Shown here one piece after another: positions 8,633 to 19,800 of a DNA stretch of 64,000 nucleotides. The notes below the pieces were generated by a model. It saw nothing but the letters and a program-made list of their open reading frames with translations. It was not told the DNA's origin and searched no databases. The stretch spans positions 1 through 64,000 of the forward strand of contig CAMYKK010000006.1 in the NCBI GenBank assembly GCA_947258975.1, written 5' to 3'. Made by a program: the position numbers and the translations under genes. The DNA comes from an uncultured Gammaproteobacteria bacterium. Lineage in GTDB: Bacteria > Pseudomonadota > Gammaproteobacteria > Arenicellales > JAANXG01. Numbering within the stretch: position 1 is the stretch's first letter; every line of letters starts with the position of its first letter.

Positions 8633-10258
8633 TTAAGCCACCAGCATTCCCATCCGCGCCAGGGACTGCAACGCCTGGCCGACGAACTGCTCCAGATCCG
8701 CGTCTGAGGACGAAACCGCCGCGCCGCCTGGGCGTTGCAGCTTGAGATCGCTGGTTTGGATTGCATCACGCACGTGCGCCACCAGGGCCTCGTGATCCCG
8801 GTTCCCATCCAACACCGGCACCAGCTTCTGTGCTACCGGGCCGAGATTGACGTATTGATGCCTTGGCCCCACCACTGGGGTGCCGGCACCGGCTTGAAGG
8901 GCCGCCAAGGGATTGGCCTTGGGCCGATCCGAAATCTCGGTGACACACTCCGGGTCCCAAGTGCAAAGTGCCACCATCTTGGCGGTGAACGCCTGCAACA
9001 TGTCTGTTGCCAGGTTGTTCCGTGCCGAGGGGATCTGGTTGGAATTGGGACGCAGGTTGTCGGGCAGTCGGTCAAGGGCCTTCTGAAACAGGTCCTCAAA
9101 CGGCAGCGATCTTGGTCGTAAATCGTTGAGCACCAACAACGCGGCCTTGGTGATCGGCCGTGTGACACTCAATGTGCCACCGAACCGGGTGCGCACGTTG
9201 AGCTTTGTGTCCGGTGTGAACTTGATGTTGTCCGTCTGCGGTACGGAACTGATGGTGATGCGAAACAAGGTCATGTCATCTGCCGTGACTTTGCGCTTCA
9301 CCTCAACTGCATCGTGCACCAACAACGTTTGCCGAAACGGCCGATTGCGCAGGAAATCCATGTACTGTTCTTTGCGCACAATGTCGTCACTGATGCGGTC
9401 CAGAGTCTGGCGGGTATTTTCGCTGAATCCACGGGCCAGCATGGTGCCGAAATCCGCCTCGCCGAGGTAACGCAGCTGGTGTTCCCTGGCCCATTCCGCG
9501 AATTGATGGAAATACAAGGGGCGATTCTGTTCTTCGAGATGTTCGTGAAACAGATACGAGTCGGCCTGCCGGTTGAGTAAATCCAACTCGCGCTTCAACA
9601 CCATGCCATGGGGATTATCTTGTTGCGGAACGGAGTCGGACATGAACTTCAACAGCGCCCGGGCCTGGCGGATACGCATCTCGGGTTTTTCGAACTGAGC
9701 GACGTGATAGTTCATCATGTGCCGGATCATGCCGCGCATATGCCATCCGGGATACGTGTTGTAACTGATGTAGCCGACGCCGTTGGCAGCCAGGTTCTCG
9801 GAATAGATGGCCAAGATCCGTTTCTGCACGTCTTCAGGTACCCAGGAAAAAACGCCATGACAAAGGATGTAATCGAATTCGCCCCAGGACTTATCGATAT
9901 CCAAGATGCTGGCGTGCTTGAGCTCGATGTTGTTCAAAGACAACGCCGCCAGCGTTTGCTGTCCGTCCTCGATCTGCTTCTTGGAAAGATCTACGCCGAC
10001 AAACCGGCTGCCCGGTAACTGCGCCGCCATGGGAACAATGTTGCCGCCGGCCGCGCAGCCTAACTCCAACACCCGGCACTCAGTGACCGGCGCCGGTTTC
10101 ATGCCGAACAGCTGCGCCATCGTTGCCAAATGATCGGGGTGGGATTGGGGATACGGGTGGCTGCTGTACGGGACCACATCGTAACTGTATTGTTCTTCCG
10201 ACAGATCTTCTTGAGTGATCTCTGTGGCGTCTTCGATATTTGTCTGTTTGGAATTCAT
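8633..10258 (-). CDS. SAM-dependent methyltransferase with methyltransferase regulatory domain (PKMT-like)
   Basis: A 541-residue class I methyltransferase. The SAM-binding motif I VLELGCAAGGN is at about 64-74, motif II GVDLSKKQI about 20 residues later, and motif IV FDYILCHGVFSWVP near 130. The middle (about 210-330) is the methyltransferase regulatory domain that defines this family, followed by a winged-helix-like C-terminal region. Known relatives with this architecture include the Rickettsia protein-lysine methyltransferases that modify an outer-membrane autotransporter. That makes the adjacent giant surface protein a plausible substrate, which is inference. The start ATG at 10258 opens an acidic segment (MNSKQTNIEDATEITQEDL). 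The gene faces away from the sulfotransferase, across a repeat-filled gap. Confidence 0.8.
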   Translation of the reverse strand: MNSKQTNIEDATEITQEDLSEEQYSYDVVPYSSHPYPQSHPDHLATMAQLFGMKPAPVTECRVLELGCAAGGNIVPMAAQLPGSRFVGVDLSKKQIEDGQQTLAALSLNNIELKHASILDIDKSWGEFDYILCHGVFSWVPEDVQKRILAIYSENLAANGVGYISYNTYPGWHMRGMIRHMMNYHVAQFEKPEMRIRQARALLKFMSDSVPQQDNPHGMVLKRELDLLNRQADSYLFHEHLEEQNRPLYFHQFAEWAREHQLRYLGEADFGTMLARGFSENTRQTLDRISDDIVRKEQYMDFLRNRPFRQTLLVHDAVEVKRKVTADDMTLFRITISSVPQTDNIKFTPDTKLNVRTRFGGTLSVTRPITKAALLVLNDLRPRSLPFEDLFQKALDRLPDNLRPNSNQIPSARNNLATDMLQAFTAKMVALCTWDPECVTEISDRPKANPLAALQAGAGTPVVGPRHQYVNLGPVAQKLVPVLDGNRDHEALVAHVRDAIQTSDLKLQRPGGAAVSSSDADLEQFVGQALQSLARMGMLVA

Positions 10259-10430
10259 TGTGTCCTCAGGCCCAAGCGTGCGATAAAGGCGGTGATTGTG
10301 CTATCAGCGTGATTTCGGAGCAAGTCGTCGAATCCTTAAACCAGCACTCTTCTGACTCTGTGAGAATGGCTTTCTGAATATGGCTGTGTGGTAGTGGCTT
10401 TGCACTGTGGTAGTGGCTTGCTCCCCTGCT

Positions 10431-10576
10431 GTGCGGGGACAAGCCCCCTGCTATGCGGGGACAAGCCCCCTGCTATGCGGGGACAAGCCCCCTGCTATGC
10501 GGGGACAAGCCCCCTGCTATGCGGGGACAAAGCCCCCTGCTATGCGGGGACAAGCCCTCTGCTGCGCGAGGACGAG
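10431..10576. repeat. Tandem array of 22-bp hairpin units, copy 1
   Basis: Seven consecutive units with a 22-bp period (one is 23). Each contains a small hairpin CCCC-N8-GGGG followed by ACAAG. The first six have the CCCC/GGGG stem. The last changes to CCTC/GAGG, with both arms altered so pairing is kept. There are no unique spacers, so this is not a CRISPR. It belongs with the REP elements that follow. Confidence 0.9.
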
Positions 10577-10577
10577 A

Positions 10578-10728
10578 GCCACGATTCGTTATTCGAGCCT
10601 GGAAGGCTCTCCCACAATGTTGTTCGAGCCTGCAAGGCTCTGCCACAAGTAGAGAGCCATGACTCTAATTCTGTGGGAGCACCTTCCAGGTGCGATTCAA
10701 TAAGCGAGTCTAAAAGGCTCTCCCACAC
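10578..10728. repeat. Cluster of REP-like palindromes
   Basis: Four imperfect palindromes end in the shared tail CTCCCAC (or GTGGGAG when inverted): GAGCC-TGGA-AGGCTC near 10595, GAGCC-TGCA-AGGCTC near 10625, GAGCACCTTCCAGGTGC near 10676 in opposite orientation, and GAGTCTAAAAGGCTC near 10706. Neighbouring inverted copies form a BIME-like arrangement. The gap from the methyltransferase start to the sulfotransferase start (10259-10825) otherwise holds only promoter-length sequence on each side. Confidence 0.8.
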
Positions 10729-10825
10729 CTTATATTTTGATACTGTTTACCTTCGCGGTAATATCGCCGGTCTTTGGTGCCGACCGCAGCACCACACAGT
10801 CTTGCCTTTATGAGAGGATTTGCGC

Positions 10826-12952
10826 GTGACCGACACAGTGAAGAAGAAGGAACCCAGTACCCACCGAGACAAAGCGTCGAGCGCGGAAAGCGAGGACGCT
10901 TCACCGGGCGCCTCCACATCCGATGATCTGCTGAAGGTGAGCGGTGTGCCTCTGTACGGCAAGGCTGGACCGCGTCCCACCATGGGTAAGCCGCTGAGCG
11001 CCAAGACCCCCATGAACTGGGGCCAAGCCAAGGCGCCGGGTCAGCCGGGCATGCAAGGCCAACCCGGGATGAAGGGGCAGCCTCGCATGCAGGGGCAGCC
11101 GGGTATGAAAGGCCAGCCCGGAATGCAAGGCCAGCCGGGAATGAAGGGCCAGCCCGGGATGCAGGGTCAGCCGGGGATGCAAGGCCAGCCTCTACCGCAG
11201 GGCCAACCGGGGCCACAGGTGAACATGCAGGAGATCAATTACATGTTTGGTCAGGCGCAGCAGGCCCTGCAGCAAGGACAACGGCCAGCGGCGGAGAATA
11301 CCTGCCGCCAGATCCTGCAACTGGTACCCAATCATCTGGGTGCTTTGCGCATGTTGACCGCATTGCGGCGCGATGCGGGCGACCAGCAGACGGTCGGCAG
11401 CCTGATCAGTCAGGCGCTGCGCGCCCATCCCCACAACGATCAAGTATTGGTCGATGCCGCGCAGTTTTTAGAAAACACCGGACGGGTCGCGCGTGCCGAG
11501 CAAAACTACGCCCGCGCCGCGCGCATCAATCCGCGTAATTTCGACGCCCAGGTCGGGCTCGCGCGCATGGCACAACGCCACGGCAATTCGGTGGCCGCCG
11601 AACACCACTATCGCCAGGCCTACTACCTGCAACCCCGCGCGGCGTTCGTGGCTGCGAGTCTGGCGCAGGTGTTGAGTCAACTCAATCGCTTCGAGGAATC
11701 CGAACGGTTTTATCGCATCGCGGTGTCACTCAATCCCAAGGACGCCGGCGCATTGCTCAATTGGGCCAAGATGGAGGAAGGTCGCAATGACGTCGATCGC
11801 GCCAATGAGCTGCTGGAAATGGCCAGAAAGATGCAACCGGACTTCCCGCTGATCGGCATGACCGAGGCGCAGATCGCGCGCCGCAAGAAAGACTATAAGG
11901 CGGCGGTAGAATCATTGGACACGATCAAAGTCGATCGTCTGCGGCCCGGCATGCAGGCGGCTTACTGGTACGAGCGCGGTAACACCCTGGACAAGGCCAA
12001 GGAGTACGCCGACGCATTTGCCGCGTACGACAAGGCCAACGAAATCAATCGTGAGAAGTTGGGTATCCGCTACCGGGCCGAGCACGTGGAAGATCTCGCG
12101 AATCGCATCAAGACCTTTTTCACCAAGGAAATCGCGGCCAAGCTGCCGCGTGCGAAGGCGCGAGAGGAAGGCGGTATTCTGCCGATTTTCATCTGTGGGT
12201 TTACCCGCTCGGGAACCAGCCTGGTGGAGCAGATCCTCGGCAGCCATCCCGATATCGCGCCCGGGGACGAGTTGTTTTACATCGCCGAGATCGCGCAGAA
12301 CGCCCCCCAGTTGGTGCAAAGCCGGCAGCGCTACCCGGAATGCCTGGAAGAGTTGATCCAGCCGGATAAGCAACACCTGGTGCAGCGATTTCGTGATGAG
12401 TACCTCAGCCGTGTGCGCATGACCGCGATCCTCGAGCCGGGGGCGCGGCGTTTCACCGACAAGATGCCGATGAATGAATTCCACTTGGGACTCATTCATC
12501 TTGCGTTTCCCGATACCCACATCGTCCACATGGCGCGGCATCCACTGGACACAGTGCTTGCGAGCTATTTCATCGACGCGCGACATGGCCAGTTCTGTAC
12601 CTATGATCTGGAGACTGCGGCGCAGCACTACGCGACCTTGTCCGAGTTGGCCAAACATTATCTGCAATGCTTTCCGGAGATAAAGTACACCCGCGTGCGC
12701 TACGAGGATGTGGTGGCCGACAACAAGAAAGAAACGGAAAAGATGTTGGCGTTTCTCGACGAGCCCTGGGACGACGCGGTACTCGAGTATTACAAAACGA
12801 CGCGCACCCCGCGCACGCCGAGCTACGCCGACGTCAAACAAAAGATCTATTCCGATTCCACCTACCGCTACAAGAACTACCGCGAACATGTCGACAAGAT
12901 CCTGCCCATCCTGGAGCCTTATATAAAGGAGTTGGGTTACACCGTCGATTGA
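10826..12952 (+). CDS. TPR-repeat sulfotransferase with N-terminal collagen-like tract
   Basis: A cytoplasmic enzyme expected to transfer sulfate from PAPS to an acceptor. It has 708 residues. A charged Lys/Ser-rich N-terminus is followed by a Gly-X-Y collagen-like tract (72-131), about seven TPR-like helical pairs (roughly 132-430) and a sulfotransferase domain (about 450-705). The PAPS 5'-phosphosulfate loop is FICGFTRSGTSLVEQILGSHP, and the 3'-phosphate-binding region is HMARHPLDTVLASYF. No signal peptide is seen. GTG 10826 is preferred because GAGAGGA lies 8 bases upstream; TTG 10820 is too close to it. The domain resembles tyrosylprotein/TPR sulfotransferases more than small-molecule ones. 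It lies just upstream of the giant Tyr-rich protein and is bracketed by two 22-bp hairpin arrays. Confidence 0.85.
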   Translation: MTDTVKKKEPSTHRDKASSAESEDASPGASTSDDLLKVSGVPLYGKAGPRPTMGKPLSAKTPMNWGQAKAPGQPGMQGQPGMKGQPRMQGQPGMKGQPGMQGQPGMKGQPGMQGQPGMQGQPLPQGQPGPQVNMQEINYMFGQAQQALQQGQRPAAENTCRQILQLVPNHLGALRMLTALRRDAGDQQTVGSLISQALRAHPHNDQVLVDAAQFLENTGRVARAEQNYARAARINPRNFDAQVGLARMAQRHGNSVAAEHHYRQAYYLQPRAAFVAASLAQVLSQLNRFEESERFYRIAVSLNPKDAGALLNWAKMEEGRNDVDRANELLEMARKMQPDFPLIGMTEAQIARRKKDYKAAVESLDTIKVDRLRPGMQAAYWYERGNTLDKAKEYADAFAAYDKANEINREKLGIRYRAEHVEDLANRIKTFFTKEIAAKLPRAKAREEGGILPIFICGFTRSGTSLVEQILGSHPDIAPGDELFYIAEIAQNAPQLVQSRQRYPECLEELIQPDKQHLVQRFRDEYLSRVRMTAILEPGARRFTDKMPMNEFHLGLIHLAFPDTHIVHMARHPLDTVLASYFIDARHGQFCTYDLETAAQHYATLSELAKHYLQCFPEIKYTRVRYEDVVADNKKETEKMLAFLDEPWDDAVLEYYKTTRTPRTPSYADVKQKIYSDSTYRYKNYREHVDKILPILEPYIKELGYTVD
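11039..11218 (+). repeat. 18-bp tandem repeats encoding a collagen-like Gly-X-Y tract
   Basis: Ten in-frame 18-bp units encode GQPGM(Q/K) hexapeptides, so every third residue is glycine (GQP-GMQ-GQP-GMK). Two units are degenerate (GQPRMQ and GQPLPQ). The tract separates the short charged N-terminus from the TPR domain. Near-identical codons across units suggest slippage-driven copy-number change. Confidence 0.9.
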
Positions 12953-12965
12953 GTGGGATCGGCTT

Positions 12966-13128
12966 CCTCCCCTGCTATGCGGGGACAAGCCCCCTGCTAT
13001 GCGGGGACAAGCCCTCTGCTGCGCGAGGACAAGCCCTCTGCTGCGCGAGGACAAGCCCTCTGCTGCGCGAGGACAAGCCCTCTAGCCCTCTGCTGCGCGA
13101 GGACAAGCCCTCTGCTGCGCGAGGACGA
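12966..13128. repeat. Tandem array of 22-bp hairpin units, copy 2
   Basis: Seven units plus an 8-bp partial unit, in the same orientation and order as the array before the sulfotransferase gene. Two CCCC/GGGG units come first, then five CCTC/GAGG units. The array leads into the same downstream block (GAGAGCCACGATTC then a REP). Arrays 1 and 2 thus flank the sulfotransferase gene as direct repeats. Confidence 0.9.
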
Positions 13129-13144
13129 GAGCCACGATTCTTTA

Positions 13145-13201
13145 TTCGAGCCTGAAAGGCTCTCCCACAACTTTGTTCGAGACTGTGAGGCTCTCCCACA
13201 A
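13145..13201. repeat. Two REP-like palindromes
   Basis: GAGCCTGAAAGGCTC and GAGACTGTGAGGCTC, each followed by TCCCACA, repeat the motif seen near 10.6 kb. The second stem has one mismatch. Confidence 0.75.
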
Positions 13202-13205
13202 GAAA

Positions 13206-13818
13206 TCCATCTAGAGATACTTATATATAGAGTACGCATCGGCGCGCTGCGTGCGCTGTCCGCACCGCGGTTCCCGCTTCTCGATCTGGAATGCGCCCAT
13301 GGGCGCTGCGCCAGTCTGTTAACCTGTGGTTAAGCCAATGGTTTATGCAAACTAGATGGCATATTTTCTAGAAAATTACTGTGGATCGATGTGCCACCAA
13401 GGTGGCGACTAAGCTTCGAGTGCTGCATGTGCCGTTGAGTCGAGCAAATCGGGCCGCGATTTGCTCGGTTGACGCATACATGGGCAGACATTATGCTGCT
13501 CGTTATCGGACGGGGGGGAGCCAGTACCGATGCCCTCCTTGTCCGGATAATAAATGGTTCATTGCTCCAAAGGAGAACCAACAATTAGAACAACAACGAG
13601 GTGCACCAAGCGGGGAGCGTGTGTCTGCGCGTCGGGCAGCGCGGGCGGGATTCGTACAACCTCACATTATCACTTTGGGAACCTCCTTTTGTGGCAGCGG
13701 CATCATTTTGCCGCGAAGAAATCATCGCGCTTGAAAAGCGCTCCCGCTGGTTTGTCCTTGTGGGAGCGGCTTGTAGCCGCGATTCGTGTCACTGGCTCAT
13801 TCATGGGATGTCGGGTCT
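13206..13818 (+). promoter_or_regulatory. Upstream region of the giant gene with a TTAACC palindrome and a REP
   Basis: About 610 bases with no convincing gene. It contains a perfect palindrome TTAACC-tgt-GGTTAA (13319-13333), which could be an operator, in a locally AT-rich stretch. It also contains a REP element GTGGGAGCGGC-ttgta-GCCGCG at about 13761-13786, only 30 bases before the giant-gene start. No -35/-10 pair could be assigned with confidence. Confidence 0.4.
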
Positions 13819-16800
13819 ATGAATAGAAAGCAACGACGAGCGCAGCGCAAGGTGCAGCGCAAACAAAATGCTGCGATCAGTGCGTCGGGACTGGATTCAC
13901 AATCGTTGATGATTGCGCTGGAGCCGCGCTACATGTTCGACGGCGCGGCAGTGATCACCGTAGACGCCGGTGTAGACGCGCAGACCGATGATTCCCCGGT
14001 GGAGGCGCCGCCGGAGTTCGCAACGGAAGCGCCCGCCAACGATACCGACACCGCAACGGCCCCCGGACCCACCACCGACGAAACCACTCAGCAGCAAGAA
14101 GAACAACAACCGGTCGATGTCGTCGCGCAACCCGATGCACCGACCGATGATACGGCCACCGGCGCCGCGCAAACCGAAAGCGTGGACGCGGATGCTGAAG
14201 GCACCCCCGACACCTCGAGCGACGCGCAGGCCGCGGCCGATGATCAACTGATTGACGAGCAGGCTGACGCGGCCAACGAAACCGAAGACAGTGCCGCTGC
14301 CGACACCGACCCACTGGGCGATCAGCCGGCCGACGGCGCGGCGGCCGACGCAGCCGGCGAGGACACGCAGGCTGCGGACGACACCGCCGACAGTCGCAAC
14401 GATCAACAGACCAACAATAATTCCGGCGAACAGACCAGCGAGGCGGAAACCGAAACGACTACCGAGGACACTGGTCCGGACGCGCCGGTGTCCACCGGCG
14501 AGGCCGACGGTCCGGTGATCGTGTTTGTCGATCACCGGGTGCAGGACCACGAGACCCTGCTGGACGGCATCGTCGAACCCGGCGGCACCGACGCCAATGC
14601 GCCCGCCGCCGACGCGGCGGCGCCGAATGTGGATTCGGCTTCCGCGGGTGACGACGACCCGGCGGCGAGCACGGCTGACAGTGCCGACACCGAGAACGAC
14701 GCGGATAGCGAGGCCGATACTTCGGCGGTCAACCCGGCCCCGACCGATACCGACGCAACGTATCTTGCCTCGCAGGACCCGAACGTCATCGTGGTGATGA
14801 TCAACGAGGACGAAGATGGCGTCGATGTGATCAGCGACGTGCTCGCGGGTTACAACGGCGTGGCGGCGGTGCACGTGCTGGCGCATGGCGGCGGCGGCAA
14901 CGCACTGTTGGGCAAGACCAATCTCAATCGTACCAACCTCGACCAGTACGCCGAGCAGATCGGCGGTTGGGGCGATGCCTTGTCCGCCGACGGCGACATA
15001 CTTTTATACGGTTGCCTGACTGCGGAAGACCAGACCGGCGGCGTCGAGTTCGTCGACTCGCTCGCGGCACTGACCGGCGCCGACATCGCCGCGGCGACCG
15101 GCAAGGTCGGCGACGGCGCATGGGGGTTGGATTACCACACCGGTTCCATCGAAGCGCAGGTCATCGTCAGCGAGCCCGCCCAGGCGGCCTATGCGCACGC
15201 CCTGGCGACCTTTCAAGTCACGGTCGGCGGAGACGTGGTGGATGGTAATTTCACACCCGGTAACCTGACGCTGCGCGAAGCCATCATCAGAGCCAACGGC
15301 ACCCTGGGCGCTGACTTGGTGGAAATCGATGCCGCGAACACCGGCGCTACGATTACGTTGACGTCCGACGTAGGAGACCTCGCGGGACCGGCATATGGTT
15401 ATGGTGTCAATGCAAACCAATACTACGGCGACCTGGACATCACCGATGATCTCGACATCAAGGCGATCAACGGCAACGTCACCATCGATGCATCGGGATT
15501 GGCGCGGGCGGACCGTGTGTTCCATGTGTACTCGGGCGCGACGGTCAACATGTACGAGAACGGCGGCTCTGGTATCACGATCACCGGCGGTGACGTGACC
15601 GCCGGGAGCCCGGACACCGGTTCGCAATACGGGGGTGGTATCCTTAACGAGGGGACATTGACACTCGATGGGATAACCAAGAAGATCGGTGCTACGACCG
15701 TGACGACCGTGACGGGCAACCAGGCCACGTTCGGCGGTGGTATCTCGAATGACGGCGGCACCCTCTACGTCAATTACAGCACCATCGAGTACAACACCGC
15801 CGTGGTAGACGGCGGCGGTATCTTTGCCGACTCGGGCACCGTCAACATCGATTCGAACTCCAACCACGGTAACTACATCTTTCGTAACCAGGCCGGCGAC
15901 GACGGCGGCGGACTGTCTATCGGCTCGGCGGCGACGGTCACCATCGGCGACGGGACGGAGTTTCGTGACAATAAGGCCTCCGGCGACGGCGGCGGCATCT
16001 ACAATGCCGGCACCCTGAATATAGACGTCAACGACGGCGGCGTGTACACGGTAAGCGCAGTTGGAAACGTCGCCGTTAACGGCGGCGGCATTTACAACGC
16101 AGGCACGCTCGACATATACGCCCACGGCGATACGGGCGCCGCCGGCGTCATACTCGAGGACAATGTGGCCACGGGTAACGGTGGTGACATCGCCAACAGC
16201 GGCGATCTGTATCTCGAGACCTACGCGGAAAACTACCAGGCCCGCATCACGATCTGGGGCAGTGACGCCGGCATGAACGGTGGCGGTATTTGGAATTCCG
16301 GTTACACCCGGATCCTCTCTCATGGCGACGGCGCAAAGGCCGATGTGGCCGTCGGCTTAGCGACGCATGAAGCGGTCAACGGCGCCGGCCTGTACAACAC
16401 CGCGGCCGGCACCGTGGAAATCTACGCCATTGGCGACAACTACGACGGTACTGTCCGTTTCCTGAACAACAAAGCCAGCAATGACGGCGGCGGTATCTGG
16501 AACGCGGGCACGCTCAATGTCAATGTCGGCTACTACAACGGGAACTACTATAACTATGGCCGGTTTGAGGTTGAGAACAACACCGCGGGCAACGACGGCG
16601 GCGGTATCCATAATTACGGCGGTGTTGTCACGCTCAATGGCGGCCCATCCGGCTATCTCTATGTGTCCGACAACACCGCCACGGTTGACGGCGGCGGCAT
16701 TTGGACCGGCGCCGGCGGCACGCTTAACGTATTGGACAGCACCATCGAGAACAACACCGCCACGGTTGACGGCGGCGGCATCTTCGCCGACTCGGGCACC

Positions 16801-19800
16801 GTCAACATCGATCCGACTTACATCAAGTACAACCAAGCCAACAACGACGGCGGCGGACTGTATATCGCCGCGGCGGCGACGGTCAACATCGATGAAGGGT
16901 CTTACATCTACAAGAACACGGCCGATGACCACGGCGGCGGCATCTACAATGCCGGCAAGCTGAACATCAACGTCAATACCGGCGGCACGGTTTCCATCGA
17001 CAACAACATTGCCGACTTTAAAGCCGATAACGTCGGCGACGGCGGTGGCATCCACAACGCCGCCACCGGTCAATTTAACGCGTCCATCAAGTACGGTTAT
17101 GTGTTCGTCGATGACAACACCGCGTTCGACGGCGGCGGCATCTGGAACGCCGGCACCGCCGACATCGACTCCGGCGATGGAATCACTGCGCCCGGCAATT
17201 TCTATGTCGACGACAACTATGCGACGCGTGACGGCGGCGGGGTGTGGAACTCGGGGAAATTCGAGGTAGACACCGCTTCCGACGGCAGCTTTTATGTTCA
17301 ATACAACCAGGCCAGTTTCGACGGCGGCGGGGTCCATAACTCGGGAACCTTCGATGTCTACGCCGACAGCGGCTACGTTGCCGTCGCGAAAAACTTCGCC
17401 TTGGTGTATGGCGGAGGCATCTATAATATCGACGGCACCGTGTATCTGAAGGGTGACGCAAGTCCACCGCCTTTCAACAACGCCCGGGTGCAATACAACG
17501 AAGCCTACGTCTCCGGGGGCGGCATCTTCTCCACCGGCGCCAGCGCCTACGTCTACCTGGACAATGCCGCTGTTTACGCCAACGAGGCGTCCTACCATGG
17601 CGGGGGCATCTACAACTATGCCGGCGTGGTGCAAATCAACGACAGCGCGATCAGCAGCAATGTCGCCGGTTATATTTATGTCGATTACGGTCCCAGCGCG
17701 CCGATGGCCGCGCTGGTCAACGGCGGCGCCGGCGGCGGCATCTACAATACCGGCGGCGGCAAGGTGTTCATCGACCCGTCCGTGGTCTCGTCCAACCAGG
17801 CGTTCATCGGGAACAGCGGCCTGCCTTACGCCGGCAGCGGCGGCGGCATCGCCAACATCGGTGCCGACAGCATCCTGCAGGTGGACAAGGGTTTCATTTA
17901 CCAAAACTACGCCGAAAACAACGGCGGCGGTATCTATAACGTTCAGGGCAGCGTGTTTCTGAGCAACCAGAGTTTCGTTGGTAAAAACGAGACCCAACAG
18001 CACGGCGGTGGCGTGTTCTCCACCGGCCAGTATGCCGACGTCATGCTCGATAACTCGTACTTGGGTTTCAACCAGGCGCGGTTCAACGGCGGCGGTGTCT
18101 ACAACGCGGCCGGCAGCGACCTGGAGGTCACCAACGCCAGCCGCATCTACGCCAACATTGCCGGGGATAAGTTCAACAGTTACGGTAAGGGGCCGGCCGT
18201 CAACGCCTACCATGGCGGTTCCGGCGGTGGCATCTTCAACGACGGCGTTGCCAGTCAGGTACTGATCACCGACGGCAGCTCGATCGGTAAGCCGTCGTAT
18301 GGAAACCTTGCGGTGTCCGGGCCGGTGGCAGCGGGACCTACCTACGGCGGCGGATTCGGCGGTGGTATCTATAACCTCTATGGCGGCGTCAGCCTCAAGC
18401 CGGGTGGGATCGGCGGTGTCCGGCCGGACGTTGTCGGCAACTTCGCGCAGTACGACGGCGGCGGCATCTGGAACCGGGGCAATCTCGATCTCGGCCAGAC
18501 CGGTTTCCAGTCCAACGTGGCCGGCGCTAAGTTCGCCCCGGCGCTGACATCCAACGCGAACTATGGCGGCTATGGCGGGGCGATCTTCAACTACAAGGGC
18601 GATTACACCTTCGCCGGTCGCGGTTTTGCCAAGACCGGCAGCGCGGCGTTATCCGGTGGCGTCTATCCATACAACAACCTGGCCAACGGCGGCAATGTGC
18701 GACCGGCGCCGTATACCTACACCAGCCCATACTATCCAGCGAACAACTACGACTTCATCTACCCGTACCCGCAGGACACCGCGCGTATCGAGGTCACCAC
18801 CGCCTTCGACATCGTCGACGGTAACACCTCCAGCTTCAAGAGCCTGCTCATCGATCCCGGCGCCGACGGGCGCATCTCGCTGCGCGAGGCGGTCATCGCC
18901 GCCAACAACCAGTCGGTGGACGTGTACAACAACATGCCCGGCGGGGCCTCGACCTACACCGACTACATCGCCATCAATCTGAACGAGGTCGCCGAGAGTT
19001 TGTACTACTATACCCTCGGAAGCGGCCAGTTCTACGGCGCCTACAACACCCTGTACCTGTCGCAAAAGACCGCATTGACGGTCAAGAACGACCCGGCCGC
19101 AACCTTGGATCTGGCGGTGTACATCTCCGACTACGACCCGGTGTTGCTCGGCGGCTACCTGACCAACATCTACGACACGGCGCTGATCGACGGTTATGCC
19201 AACAGCGGCATCTTCAAGCTCAACCCCTACACCGGCATCGGCCTGTACGATCTGACGCTGTACAATGGCAGCGCCACTACCAATGGCGGCGCACTGTACA
19301 TGTCGGAGTACTCCTACGCGGTACTCGACAGTGTCCATGTCAAAGACAACACCGCGGCGATCGATGGCGGCGGCATCTTTGCCGACTACGGCACCCGGCT
19401 GTTTCTCACCGACGATGCAGCGGCGAACAACATCTTCGCCGGCACTTTGGGGCGCATCGCGCCGCTGTACAGCTACAGTTTCCCACCGGCGACCTTGACC
19501 GCCGGCGGCGTGGGTTACGGCACCGGTGTGACCAAGGTGTCCGGCAACTACGCCGGCAACGATGGCGGCGGTATCAATCTGTACGGTACCGCGGCCTATC
19601 CGACGTACCTGTATGCCTATGAAGGCACGGTCATCGACGGCAACACCGCCGGTGACGACGGCGGCGGCGTCTTTGCCAGCGACGACACCTATATCTACCT
19701 CATAGACGACGGTGTGGACGACTACAAAAATGTCTACGTCACCGACAACGCGGCCTACGACGACGGCGGCGGCATCCATACCTCCGGTTATCTGTCCGCC

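Noticed and set aside
10431-10576. Possible CRISPR array
   Set aside because: The repeats are contiguous 22-bp units with no spacers, and no cas genes are nearby. They are hairpin repeats related to the REP elements.
10388-10813. Open frames across the 22-bp repeats (short Cys/Gly/Pro-rich peptides)
   Set aside because: The 22-bp period shifts frame each unit and the frames exist only because the repeat lacks stops. No ribosome site or family match.
12953-13333. Open frame after the sulfotransferase
   Set aside because: It is made of the second hairpin array and REPs, repeating the same peptides in another frame, so it is not a gene.
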